Source of the DNA: Apostichopus californicus
Taxonomy: Eukaryota > Echinodermata > Holothuroidea > Aspidochirotida > Stichopodidae
Direction of reading: 5' to 3'
Assembly (NCBI GenBank): GCA_020650975.1
Contig: JAIPMN010013594.1
Coordinates: 1-22,851 of the forward strand
DNA length: 22,851 nucleotides
The notes below the pieces were generated by a model. It searched no databases and was not told the origin of the DNA. It saw only the letters and a list, made by a program, of their open reading frames with translations. Position numbers and translations under genes: made by a program. This document shows positions 1 to 17,212 of this stretch, in pieces (positions within the stretch are counted from its first letter, which is position 1; the number at the start of each line of letters is the position of its first letter).

Positions 1-130
1 ACCATCACAGTAATACTGTGACAACTGGGCTCAAAGTCCCAAGCGGAGCCGGCTTGTTTGTTTTTCTTGAAAAAAAAACCTTTGCCAGATTTTTTTAGGG
101 GGGGCGCGCCCCCCCCTGTATCCGCGCCTG
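1..130 (-). mobile_element. Possible hAT-type element terminus cut by the window edge
   Basis: The minus strand reads CAGGCGCGGATACAGGGGGG starting at 130. This resembles the CAGGGGCGGATCCAGGGGG ends common among hAT-type elements of marine invertebrates. It is followed by a GGGGGGGCGCGCCCCCCC palindrome (98-116). The other end lies outside the window, so neither the family nor a target duplication can be confirmed. Confidence 0.4.
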
Positions 131-1528
131 GAGACCTATAACTCCCTGTTTAAGACAAGTTAGACAAGTTAGGATGATGTAGTCAAGTTATTTAGTTTAG
201 ATCAATGGTCAATAGAGGTTTAAATGAAAAGACCTTTAAAATTGGTAAATGTAGGATAAAGTGAATAGACAGAATGATATGTTAACTATTTATATTGTGT
301 GTGAGGGTGCTATTCTTTAAGATAGAGGTCATGTCAGCTCAACCTAGAATTATAGCTATCCAAAACAATTCATCAACATATTTCAAATTTAAATGTAGGG
401 TCCTTTTGTCTTTTGTGCAGGTCAAAGGTAACTTCAGACCAAATGCCCAGACCGTATTCTTAATAAATTACTATTGTGACTCATACACTGAATTCAAGAG
501 CTGTATTGGTACTAAAGATCATTTGAGATCGTACCTGAAAAATCAGCAGAAACTGTGATAACATATTCAGGCTATTTCTCATAAACCTTTTGCATAAACC
601 TTTGTCAGAGATGTGTTAAGATAAAAAAAGACTAGGTAATATGAAAGTTGCATAATCAGGGTAAATATAAAGAGTCAGAAATTGAGACAAAAAAAGATGA
701 AGACAGTCTAAAAGCTTTCAAAGAGCAGATGAAGCCAAATTTATTTTGTAAGATTTCTCTTATCGAACACAGCACTGTAAATTTGTTTACATTTTACTAT
801 TTTCACTTTTCCAGCACATGACTGGAATTCAGGTGATCACATTCCAGTTTGAAATTCTAAGATGCAGAAAGCAAGAGAACACCTTTTATATTAATGTAAT
901 AAGTCAACAAATATTAATTTGTGCATATTTAATTCATAGCCAATTTGGTTTGCTGGTAAAAGTGTTAATTATTATATATTCAATTGACCATGGTATAAAC
1001 AAAACACTTTTCAATACTTTCAAACAGCAATGCAGCTAAAAAGTTCACTTTCTTCTCATTCCAAAGGAAATTACAATTCAGTTTCAAATAAACCTAACTC
1101 CATCTGCAACAGATCTTCTAAGCAGAGAATACCTATTCATTGTTTGTATGCATCATCTGACCACACCCCACCCTCCTCCTCACCCATATCCCACCCCACT
1201 CCCCTCTCTCTATCATTAGTCTCCAACTTATGTTTCTACTTAAATAATAGATTGTGGCTTACTAAACTTTTTCTCTATTAAATCACACACGCTTGTAAAA
1301 ATATTGTGAGGGCATATTTTTACGTTTATTGTGTCGTAAACAAATGACGCAAAAGAAAATGCCAAAGTTTCATTTTCAAATTCATGACCTGACAGGTTAT
1401 AGATCTTCAAAACCAAAATCGAAAATGAAGGTGTTTATAATGAAGGTTTTCAAAGGATGAAGGCTTTCAAAGGATGATCTTCAGCACACACATAAACAGT
1501 GAATCTTGATATATTAAAACATTGTTGC
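131..1528. other. Region downstream of ETFA with no gene seen
   Basis: AT-rich DNA. A C- and CT-rich tract lies at about 1161-1212. Short frames (63-87 residues) have no recognisable motif or codon bias. No RNA gene is seen. Confidence 0.5.
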
Positions 1529-1534
1529 TTTATT
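1529..1534 (-). terminator. Candidate ETFA polyadenylation signal
   Basis: The minus strand reads AATAAA here (plus strand tttatt), 100 bases downstream of the ETFA stop codon. It is the first canonical signal after the stop, implying a 3' UTR of roughly 120 bases. Confidence 0.6.
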
Positions 1535-1633
1535 CCATGGATAAAAATGATTTCGATTCCCTTCAAATTTATAGAAGAAATGTTCATATTTTCTGTTCCA
1601 TACAAATCTCAATTATTTTTTGGTCATTTTTTC

Positions 1634-8206
<6,573 letters not shown>

Positions 8207-8239
8207 CTTGAAATTGTTGTACGCTTGTAGGATTCTATG

Positions 8240-8275
8240 TTTTCATTGGTCCAATGTACCTGAAGGTGACCGTAA
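8240..8275 (-). promoter_or_regulatory. Candidate ETFA promoter elements (paired CCAAT boxes)
   Basis: ATTGGTCCAAT at 8245-8255 is a perfect odd palindrome that presents a CCAAT box on each strand, about 40 bases upstream of the predicted ETFA start codon. No TATA box is obvious. TGAAGGTGACC at 8261-8271 is one base away from the TNAAGGTCA half-site used by oestrogen-related receptors, which control many mitochondrial oxidation genes in animals. That link is inference from a short motif and is weak. Confidence 0.3.
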
Positions 8276-8604
8276 AGGCTGTACAGTCACTACAGTGTAT
8301 ATATGATGTAACCATTATATTCTGTATAGGCTAGTTGAATTCGAGTCAAAGTTACGCAAAACGCATGTTACAAAAGATGTAAGATTTAACTGCTGCCCTC
8401 AATTTTTCATTACCTGAAGAAGTTCAGTATGCTAGCAATGAAAGTCACCTGGGCCAATCTACTACGGGCCTATTTCAAATTAAGCTAATCCCGAAACTAC
8501 ATGAAAATATGCATGATAATAGTAACGTTTCACTGTCTTTGTTTACATATTAATATATATTTAGCTCAAACTGTCGCACTAAGTTCAATCTCATGTCAAA
8601 TATG
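8276..8604. other. Flank between the ETFA promoter and the left arm, nothing recognised
   Basis: No frame or repeat stands out. Similarity to the right arm begins only at about 8605. Confidence 0.4.
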
Positions 8605-10660
8605 AAAAGATCCATTTGATGTATTTAAACGTAAACTAAGGAAATATACACAAAAGGAAATTTGTCACAAACAGTGTTAATTATTAGTACTCGCTTGGTA
8701 TGGAGCTGTCAATATGTTACTGTGTTATAAATAGCATACGTGGGCCAGTGCCACGTTATGGTCATTTCTGAAGCCAACTCACTCAAATAGATCTTTGTAT
8801 ACTGTGGCGATCCAGATAGGATACATGGGTTTCCTTTTTTGTGTGTACCAAGTACCACTGTAATGCGTGCACCCGAGTATCAAAAGATCGCGGTGCCAGC
8901 GATTATTTGTAAAGAGACGTAAAGGCTGGCAAAAGTGCGATCCGGATAATTATTGTAGAGCGTCCGTCTGATAACCATATCAAGGGTAACCTCGGTAATA
9001 TTTGACGCTTACTTAATTAGAATGAATAGCTAAGAATTTTGAAAGAAATAATAGGCTTAATACCAAACCTTATTAACACGTTTAACGATTGGTCTGATGT
9101 TGTACATGGCAAAGCTCCATAAGTGAGGAGTCGGATAGGAAGGAAGAAGATGGTGAGGTTAATGGCAGACAATATGTTTCTTTTTTGATTAATACAATAT
9201 GAGAAAAAAATCCACAAGAAGTTATTTTCAAGATGGAGGGAGGTGAGGGTTGGTGGAGGGGAGGGTTGTTGATATGCTGAAACATATAATGGAATTAGGC
9301 TACACGTAGTACGTCACCTTGTTCTGTGTAACAAAATAACTTAATGACTTGGTAAGCTGTGATCAGTGTGGTCAAGATACTAGTCACGTGAGTAGCCTAC
9401 TAGCCTCGAATATCTTCAGCTAGACATAATTCTTGGTACGGAAACTGCTTGATCAAATCATTGAGAAATATGCATTACTATATAGTTATCAGAATATATA
9501 CATTTTCATTATCTAAAATGTGTTTTGGCAGTTCTTTGGTTTTGAAGGATAAGGGGGGGGGGGGCTGGAGTGAGACCAGACGTCCTGGGGCCCTTAAGAG
9601 ATTCCAGAGTTTTCGAGAGCTGGTAACCATTAGATATTCATAAACGTTTTCCGCTGAACAGTAAGTTGTTCCGCTAAACTACCGTGTGGATAATTCTCAT
9701 TCAAAGAGTTAGTTTGTGTCTAAATGTGAAAGTGAAGATTAGCATACTATAAATTGTATCTGGTTGTGTTAAAGTGCTTCAATTACGTATATACGTTTGT
9801 TCCAAAGGATTCACAAATGATAGTATTATTCTTTTCAGTAGAATTAATAAGATGAATTAAGCAGGGGTTAATCTGCTATACCAAAGCAGATAATGACTTT
9901 TAAAGTCGGCGATTCTTAAATGAAGACGGTTATCACCTATTGGCTATAAGGTCCATCTACAATGGCTGAATGCTGGCGACAATTAATTAAACGTCCCGTT
10001 TATTATTGTTTTTGTTATTAAAACAAAGGACAAGATTGCGCGGTCAAGTACGTGGAGAACGACGGTGAAATTTGCAAAGAGACGAACTGTGTAAAATGTC
10101 TGTCGATAACGTAGATCAACTACAAATAGATGGCGCTAATGCTTTATTTTCGAAGTGATGTAGCTGCGAAAGACATTCTGACTTTTCCAGGCGAACACAT
10201 TAGCTTTCGCTAAAACGTAGGCTGTGTAGTATTTGTTTTGTTGAAGAGAACGAGGAAATTTGTGTTAAAATTATACAAAATGAAAATAAAATTTAAAATT
10301 ACCAACGACCTTAACAACTCTATTGGGTGAAATCACCCTCACCCTCTGCACATAAACACCGGCATACACAATGGTTAATAGTTTAAGTTGATATATAGGA
10401 CGTGCACTATATATTTAGTGCATACTAGTGAATGACGCATCATACAAGACAGACATGTGGCTACCTTTTTAAGGTTCACTCTGTATGGTTCCATGGGAAT
10501 GAGCTGGAATAGGTTGGGAAGGGGCCCGGGGAGGGGGGGGGGGTTCGGGGTTGGGTCGCGTGTACTAATTTTGAATGTTGCAAAATGGCCCGTGCCTTGA
10601 ACAATATGTACACGGATGAGTTACTGTCTAAAAAATAGCCCTCTAGAAATGTTCAAGAGG
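8605..10660 (+). repeat. Left arm of a large diverged inverted duplication
   Basis: This segment is the reverse complement of 17213-20582. Landmarks match in order: 8607-8650 with 20530-20580; 8667-8834 with the 20350-20520 region; 9080-9180 with about 19730-19830; 9215-9300 with the flanks of the hAT insertion; 9360-9490 with about 18580-18720; 10030-10190 with about 17620-17800; 10320-10640 with about 17215-17530. Identity is near 95% by eye at the outer end and lower inwards. I see no convincing gene in it; short frames are unrelated to any family I know. It holds a G run at 9552-9562 and another at 10527-10541. It also preserves the unoccupied sites of both insertions found in the other arm. 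Confidence 0.9.
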
Positions 10661-11077
10661 TTCCATAAAAAGCGAACAATTTTCTCGCGTAAAAACTCAT
10701 TTAATTGTACTCACTTGTTCAGTACCTTCAAAAAGTATATAAAATTGCAACGTATTATATTGATAATGATAACAGTTATTGTTAATATTATTCAAAAGTA
10801 ACACATATATAATCCCAACCACCTTTTTAAGTCATATATAGTGATAGAAAAATCTATCATGAACAACTTCTCCAAACCACTAAACACAGTATCTTACCTT
10901 TTGTGAGATATCACAGACTGAAGTCTAAATATGACATCATCGAGCTACAAGTGTTTTATATTTTGAATCGTTTTGAATTATTAATAACAATGTCTTTACT
11001 ATCTATATTGGTGATGGGTTTTGTAAAATGCTGAATCTAAAATATTTGCGGCTCTTAACATGAGCTAATGATGGACA
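10661..11077. other. Spacer between the left arm and the dehydrogenase gene, nothing recognised
   Basis: AT-rich sequence without a supported gene or repeat. Confidence 0.4.
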
Positions 11078-11083
11078 TTTATT
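11078..11083 (-). terminator. Candidate polyadenylation signal of the dehydrogenase gene
   Basis: The minus strand reads AATAAA, 312 bases past the dehydrogenase stop codon. A TATAAA variant lies closer to the stop (about 11370), so the true site is undecided. Confidence 0.35.
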
Positions 11084-11394
11084 TGTTTCGATGCCATTAA
11101 CACTGTAAACATTCTACATTGAAAGTATGAAAAATACAGGGAAGAGAAATTACCAGGTTACATATACTATTGGTATTATGATATCACAGATTTACGAATG
11201 TCATCTCCAAGATACCTTTAAAACTCGGATATATCACATCTGGAAAATGATATTTCCCAGGTTTGCGATTGAGTTGTTCTTGACAAAGATTTCTCTGCCG
11301 TGTAAACCAGAGCTGGTGGTTGGGTTGATGTCCCCTTTAATGACGTGTATAGTGCGTATTATCTGCCCCGGACTTTATAGAACAGGGTCAAAGG

Positions 11395-11796
11395 TCAGTT
11401 GGTATGCTCCAGGGTACTCCTAACGTGTGTTACAAGGGCTTCTCCTGTTGTATCTTTGAAGAATGTGCTGGCGACGTAAACACCTATCTGGTCTGATTGG
11501 TAGACTGCGAATGGTTCTTCTTTTTCAGAGATATCTTTGATTATTTTGGCCGTCTATGCAATGGGAAAAAATGTAACAAGAACATAAAAAAAATGACATT
11601 AATGCGTTAAATTATGTAAAATTATTATGTTATGGAAAGATTTGCATAAACATTGTACTAGGAATGTGGATTTAACAAATCGATAGTATGACCTAGTTGG
11701 TTAGGGTGTTAGCTACGGTATATATTAAGCGGGAGTCCCGGGTTCGATTCCCGGTAGAGGCTGGAAGTTTTTGCACTGTTCTGAATTCTCAAATAT

Positions 11797-11827
<31 letters not shown>

Positions 11828-14800
11828 GATAGATAGATAGATATAGTATATGTAAATAGTATTTGTTTGATTCTAAAATAGATTTGCTATACTGCCATAT
11901 TGTGAATCCGTAATTCTTTCCAAACTATAGTTACAACCGTTTTGTGTTTAGCGTTTGTGTATATATCATTCAGTATATATAGTTAATTGTCTTCAAAATT
12001 CGATGTAATGTGACGTTATAGCTTATTACTGTATATTATTTTTGAGATTGTTCTCAGAAGTAATTCTAATAGTGCCACAGTACCGTACATTGAACTAGCC
12101 CGGGATAGTTACGTACGTACGACACTATAGTCTGCATAGCGAACACTTGATAACGTAGTTTTAAAGATTTCAACGTATTCATCGGCCTTTAACAAATTGA
12201 GCAGCACCGTCCATGAAGACTTGCCCCCCCCCCCCCCAATTCGCTTCAGTAACAGTTGCGAATATTTGGGCGATCAAACTGCGCGCGTGAGTAATGCAAT
12301 AATTAATGGCTTACCTCTTCCGGCTCTTGTGCTTGACCTTCTGGCTTAAATGCATTCGCGAATTGATCAAGTCGTTCCTGAAACATTTTATTCGTGACTT
12401 CATCAACTTTTTCAGTCAGTCGCACGTGATCCTGGTAATCACGTGATTCAAAAACCTTCATGGGACGCTCGGTTCGCACAGCTCTAGGATGCAATACACT
12501 GAGCCTGATGAATAAATAAATATGATTTTAATATTAGTCAAAACCAAAAAAAAGGAGGTCAGTTTGATAAGCGAGTTTAACTATCAATTACTTTTACTTA
12601 AGAATGGAAAAAATTTGGATTTGAAACCACATAAAATTACATATGAATATTTCAACAGAATTGAATACATATTAACGTAACACAATGTCAATGTCAATTC
12701 CTGTTATTTAAAAGGTTAGCTTTGTAATGAAGGAACACTTTCCCCGCACGCAACAACTTCAGCAGAAGATACAGACAGTTTGATTCATTCGTGATTAATT
12801 AATTAGTATAATTAATAATTAGACGCTATGTGAGTCGTTGAAACTCCCTACCATGCATAATGGCTAAAATAAATCTCACAAAGTATAGAATATGCATAGG
12901 CTGAACGAAAGTTGCGAGTATTATCAAGCAATGTTCTTCTGTTTTACGTTCCTGTGCCTTTATTTCTGACATGTAACAGCCCCCGCCCCCCCCCCTCCCC
13001 GCCACACCACCACAAATAGGGTCTCTTGGCGACAATTTACTAGTGAGACATATAGCAAAGTGACTGGACAACTAAGTTCAACATCTAAAGTTACAGATCA
13101 ATTAGTCTACTTCTGAAATGGATGGACCACACGAACAAAATCATAACCATATGACTTATCCAGATAGCAGTATGACGCTGCCCGCGATGCAGTCTCACGG
13201 AGCACGCGCCCCAATAAGGGGGAGGGCCAGGCAGTGAAAAGGGTAAACAATTAACCACTCGTCCGCTAAAACCAACCCACGATTTGGTATTCAGTGCACC
13301 CTGTAGTTTGAAAAATAAATAAATGAATGTGTAAAAGTAAAAAGTGGCAAAATAAAAGCACAGAATACAGACAGGTTAATGAGCAGGGTGAACACAAAAG
13401 AGAAAGATGTCCTTCCTGAATATTGAGCCCATCGGCTCATTCAACCTCATGAAATTAGGTTGAGCCCATTCAACCTCATTAACCTGTCTGTATTCTGTGC
13501 TTGTATTTGTCCCTTGTAGTTTCTGTTACTTGTCATTCAGCCTCTGAAGAAGATCCTGCTATAGGATCGAATCGTCAGACCCAATAACTTTTACACATTC
13601 TCTTACACAGGCTCTTTAGTAGATAAGCAGTTTGCTAACAGTTTTGTTTTTGTTTTATAAAGATAAATGAAATGTATGAACACAAACCAAACATTGTACG
13701 GTCTCAGTTGAGCGTTCAAGTCGGTGGTTAAAGACTCAAGGGCACACTTTGAACCGGAGAAATACTCGTTGAATATTCCGTTATCTGTTAAAAGATACAC
13801 AAACAAAAGTTAATTTGCATATCTGAGAATCACCAGACCGAGACAATATTAAAGGAAATATGATGTAATCTTTCCATTCCTACCCCTACCCCCCCCCCCT
13901 GCCCCATATGCATGTGTTAATTATGTTAGAATCACCTAGTATCCTGAAACATAAAAAGGAATAAAATAATATATCTGGAAAACTTTAAAGTGATAAACAT
14001 CCAGGCAATCTTTTTGTTGTTGTTAGTACTCTATATACCAGAGAGCGAATTTTCTCATTGTGACGTCAGAGAAATTTGACCCCAAAAACTGTACTCAAAT
14101 TATGTAAACAGATACGTTTGGTTAAAACTTCTTGTGCTTTCCATGAAAAAGTTCAAAACAAACTGCAAATAAATACATGATTGATGTGCATGCTTTTTGT
14201 GTGCATGACGTATGCATGATATTAGCATGACTCACATCCGACAGCTCCTATAGATCCTATGCTAATGACTCTTCCATGACGTCGTTCCTTCATTCCTGGG
14301 ATGAGCAGATGAATGAGTCTTGCATGACCAAAGAGATTGATTTCCATGACTTTTCTTCCCGAGTCAAGATCAAGGGTTTCAAATGGAGTGAAAAAGTTGC
14401 ATACGGCGTTGTTAACTGCATTGAAAGAAGAATAAGTAAATTCCAGGGTATAGTTAAATGTCATCGGTATCGCCGTCTCCTCCCCCATCCCCTGCCCCCT
14501 ACCAAGATGCTAGACTATGGTCAAATAATGACCACTGGTGTTCAAAAGTCAACAACCGTTACTGCCACTTTCAAGCATTTCTAAACAAAGGGATGTGTAA
14601 AAGGTGTGAATGCGGGAGATGAGTATTTGGCTAGTTTACAGCCCACACACTATTCAATCACATCACCTCACGTCCACCCTCCCCCTTCCCTAAACAAAAT
14701 AACTAAATAAACGTATATGTCCCAGCATCCTGGCGTTGTGTAGTTCTAATTTCATGTCTAACATTTGATTTTACGTAACCCACATAATTTTGGACATGCT

Positions 14801-15530
14801 TATATTATTTTGGACTACATATACGGCATTCCGTAGGCTTGTTTATATGATGTTTGTTTCTTAGTTATGCTCCATTTGATAATTGTACTCGATTGATTGT
14901 TTTTTGTTCCCATATATATTTCGAGAGTGCTGAAATCCTTCAGACAATATACTCTCCATGTGCATTCCTTATCACAAATTCCAGTATTTGAATGTTTTTC
15001 AACAAAAAGCAACTTCTTCAGTGAATTACTTCCGTATACGTGTTCCAATAAACAGGGCACGCTTAGTAATTTACAAAGAGATCTTTTCAATGAAATGTCT
15101 GAGGAAAGTAGTTTTTCTTTACCAAAAAGGAAGTACTTCTGATTTATGTAAGCGCCCGGGGTGGGGTACTGTTGAGATTTTCACAAATCTGAGGGCCCAT
15201 GTGCATGCCTAATCCCCACCTCCTGGCTGTATACTGCCCATTATACTATTGCTTCAACTTACCCAAAATGTCGATTTTGCCGTCTGTTTTGAGTATCATC
15301 TCCACAGTAGATTCGATACTATTCTTGACGGTAAGATCAATGGAACAAACAAACAAGGTATCGTCCAGTAAATTCCCCGCCATTTTCTTAATAAGTTCGC
15401 TTTCGTCATCAACTCGTACTGCTGCCCATACTTTATAACATTTTCTGGGGTCCTTAGCGTACTCCATTGCAATATGAGTACCAAGTCCAAATGAGCAGCC
15501 GGTAATGAGTACAACTTGCTTGTCAGCCAT
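11395..15530 (-). CDS. Short-chain dehydrogenase of the HSD17B1/RDH8 type, possibly catalytically impaired
   Basis: Coding exons, 5' to 3' on the minus strand: 15530-15263, 14415-14236, 13784-13688, 12504-12315, 11553-11395. They total 894 bases, 297 residues plus stop, with consistent phases. The family uses NADP(H) to reduce or oxidise steroids (17beta-hydroxysteroid dehydrogenase 1) or retinal (RDH8). The cofactor motif TGCSFGLG is at 10-17, IDILVNNA at 86-93, the structural Asn in MEINLFG at 116, and the catalytic Ser in SIGSIGAVG at 144. Three hallmarks are off: NNAG reads NNAV (91-94); the YxxxK motif is EYFSGSK, with Lys162 five residues after Tyr157 and Phe158 at the usual Tyr spacing; the PG motif after the sheet reads HPR (187-189). 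The C-terminal half (FKDTTGEALVTHVRSTL) keeps the HSD17B1/RDH8 pattern. The frame is intact, so this is either a diverged enzyme or a pseudoenzyme. HSD17B1 and RDH8 cannot be told apart here. Confidence 0.88.
11690..11846 (+). mobile_element. tRNA-like SINE copy with microsatellite tail
   Basis: TAGTTGGTTAGGGTG (about 11694-11708) resembles a D arm and A box, and CCCGGGTTCGATTCCCGG (about 11737-11754) is a near-perfect T arm and B box. The acceptor strands do not pair, and no complete anticodon arm is seen. About 40 bases downstream comes the microsatellite (AC)n(AT)n(AGAT)n at 11801-11846, which fits a SINE tail. It sits in the last intron of the dehydrogenase gene. Confidence 0.55.
11801..11846. 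repeat. Compound microsatellite (AC)n(AT)n(AGAT)n
   Basis: A short CA tract runs into about 11 AT units and then four AGAT-type units. It is likely length-variable between individuals. Confidence 0.85.
13325..13602. repeat. Foldback element with hammerhead-like motif, in a dehydrogenase intron
   Basis: Two nested pairs of inverted repeats are visible. The outer pair is GAATGTGTAAAAGT (about 13325-13338) with ACTTTTACACATTC (about 13587-13600). The inner pair is 28 bases, perfect, at 13356-13383 and 13475-13502. The inner loop repeats TGAGCCCAT and CAACCTCAT. Towards the right end, 13544-13576 contains CTGAAGA, a 6 bp hairpin GATCCT/AGGATC, and GAATCGTC, resembling the small hammerhead ribozymes found with Penelope-like elements. 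No reverse transcriptase is present. Confidence 0.6.
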
Positions 15531-16027
15531 GATTCCTGTGTGTAGTAAAATGGAAAAAAAACTGTTTATAATCACATACTCGTGTTTTGAACTAGAACAG
15601 AAGACGGGATCAATAAATTAATCATGAATTTGGTAAATTATTACAGAAGCAAACATGTATAGAGCAAAACGAAAAACTAAGCTGATCTACTGGTCAGCCC
15701 CTTTTCATGTTCCAGACTCTCATATGAATCTCATACCCCAGCTCTATCCATTCCATTTACGTCCCACAACCCTCCCCTCCCCTCCCGTGAAAAGAGCAAC
15801 AATACAGTTGTTCATATAGGATTGGTGTCATGCAATTTTCGAGCAATCTTATCTCCACGTTGAAGCTTGGAAGACACTGAGTCGATGAACGACTTGAGTT
15901 TATTCAAGGTTCTCAGATTTTCCCACAAGAGTGACAGACAAAACAAACAAATTTATTGGTCCTAATACGGTACAACCATGATATGTTAAACTGAAGAACC
16001 AAACAAACTTGAGACGAGGTGTAACTG

Positions 16028-16251
16028 GCCCAATACTCACCGCGACTCTAGGGATTAACAGAATAGTGTACACTACTGCAGGGTGATATTTTAATAAGGT
16101 AGGGATTAACTCCCTTCTAACTCCGCCACCTTAGGTATCGCCCAATATACTCACCGCGACTCTAGCGATGAAAAAGGTTAATGTACACTATACAGCAGGG
16201 TGATATTTGAATAAGGTATGGGATTTACTGTTTTCTAACCCCGCTACCTTA
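16028..16251. repeat. Two-copy tandem duplication, ~112 bp unit
   Basis: Copy one (16028-16133) and copy two (16140-16251) share, in order, GCCCAATA, ACTCACCGCGACTCTAG, GTACACTA, GCAGGGTGATATTT, AATAAGGTA and a final C-rich CTACCTTA or CACCTTA. Identity is about 80% by eye. It lies in the proposed 5' untranslated intron of the dehydrogenase gene, about 200 bases from its candidate promoter. Confidence 0.8.
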
Positions 16252-16390
16252 ATTCTACACCATATATTCGCCAACATTTCTTTTAACGAACAAGAGCCAA
16301 TACTAATCATTTATATATAAGTCTAAATAAAGATGAAGAACAAATTAATTGATACACATCAAAATATATTTACGTAGGTACGGTACTTAC

Positions 16391-16470
16391 CTAAATACTT
16401 TCCCAGATGTCGTTTCGTTTAAATCTTCTTAGGGAATATCTCTGAAACAGAATCTGTAATGTTTTTATAT
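16391..16470 (-). promoter_or_regulatory. Candidate promoter and 5' untranslated exon of the dehydrogenase gene
   Basis: On the minus strand TATAAAAA lies at 16469-16462. About 70 bases downstream, a strong donor (TTTAG then GTAAGTACC) ends a possible non-coding exon at 16391. The first coding exon has a good acceptor immediately upstream of its ATG (a T-rich tract, then ACACACAG, ending at 15536), so a 5' untranslated exon is needed. A start site near 16437 would give a ~47-base leader exon and an intron of 15536-16390. This rests on splice and TATA consensus only. Confidence 0.4.
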
Positions 16471-16924
16471 TACACAAAAACACAGTTGATGAATATCTTC
16501 CAAAGTGTTCGCATTGCAGAGAATGTTTATCTAGACATATAGAGATCCTTGACATGTGCGGTGAAGTGATCGAGGCTATACTGTAAAGACTATATTTCAG
16601 CTTGAGTAATACTCAAGTATAAATACTCAAGGCAGAGTCTGTGAATAATGAGGGTGTTATGGTGTGTAGTCTATAGTTTATTGATGAGTGCTTGATCATT
16701 TCGAAGGGGCAATACTTGTTTCAACAAAATATTATATGAGTCGTTGAACAATTTGGAGTGTTCCGTTGATGAGAAGTTCTGCGGGTATGTATTTAAAGTT
16801 ATCAAGCAATGACCACAGATTTAGCAAGCAATTAAAGCCTTCAATATGTTCCGGTGACAAACAATTTAACACATATATTTTAAAGAAAGTATTCCTTACA
16901 GTTAGTTAAAAACTCGAGCTCAAT
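16471..16924. other. Upstream flank of the dehydrogenase gene, nothing recognised
   Basis: AT-rich. A short inverted motif, CTTGAGTAATACTCAAG, lies at about 16601-16617 and a further ACTCAAG follows. Nothing else stands out. Confidence 0.4.
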
Positions 16925-17212
16925 TTTGGCTTGCCCCTAAATTCGGGATATGGTTCATTCAGTGACCTATCTTTAGCTCAGCTGAAAGCATTAAGCTGAA
17001 GTATGGCTATGGCGCGATTTTGCCAACTTTAAATGGTCTACTAAAAATGATTATCCCTGTTGTGGTTTATACCAGTCTAAATTGTCTACTAAAAATGAAT
17101 ATTTTGAACAAGCAGTAGCAAAAATGAAGAAATATTTCACTAAAGAATGAGATTTCCTAACGTGATCACACACCCCTTGGGGGTTCATGCACCCCAGTTA
17201 GGGAACCCCTGT
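16925..17212 (-). mobile_element. Fragment of a second hAT (Charlie-like) transposon
   Basis: On the minus strand the element starts CAGGGGTTCCCTAACTGGGG at 17212 and continues with a run of CCCC/GGGG blocks, a terminus typical of Charlie-like hAT elements. It is preceded by TTCTAGAA, matching the nTCTAGAn target duplication of that group. The left arm has the corresponding CTCTAGAA near 10641-10648 without the element. I could not find the second target copy or the other terminus, so the inner limit (~16925) is approximate. Confidence 0.65.

Larger units (their letters stand above)
11554..15262 (-). other. Introns of the dehydrogenase gene
   Basis: The introns are 11554-12314, 12505-13687, 13785-14235 and 14416-15262. 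They hold the tRNA-like copy with microsatellite, the foldback element, and C runs at 12223-12237, 12982-12998 and 13890-13899. Other open frames here are short and unsupported. Confidence 0.6.

Noticed and set aside
11690..11762. Intact tRNA gene
   Set aside because: The T arm is good, but the acceptor strands do not pair and no anticodon arm forms.
13356..13502. microRNA precursor
   Set aside because: The 28 bp perfect stem with a ~91-base loop is longer-looped and more perfect than a typical animal pre-miRNA, and the outer inverted pair points to a foldback mobile element.
14276..14584. 102-residue plus-strand frame
   Set aside because: Antisense shadow of dehydrogenase exon 2.
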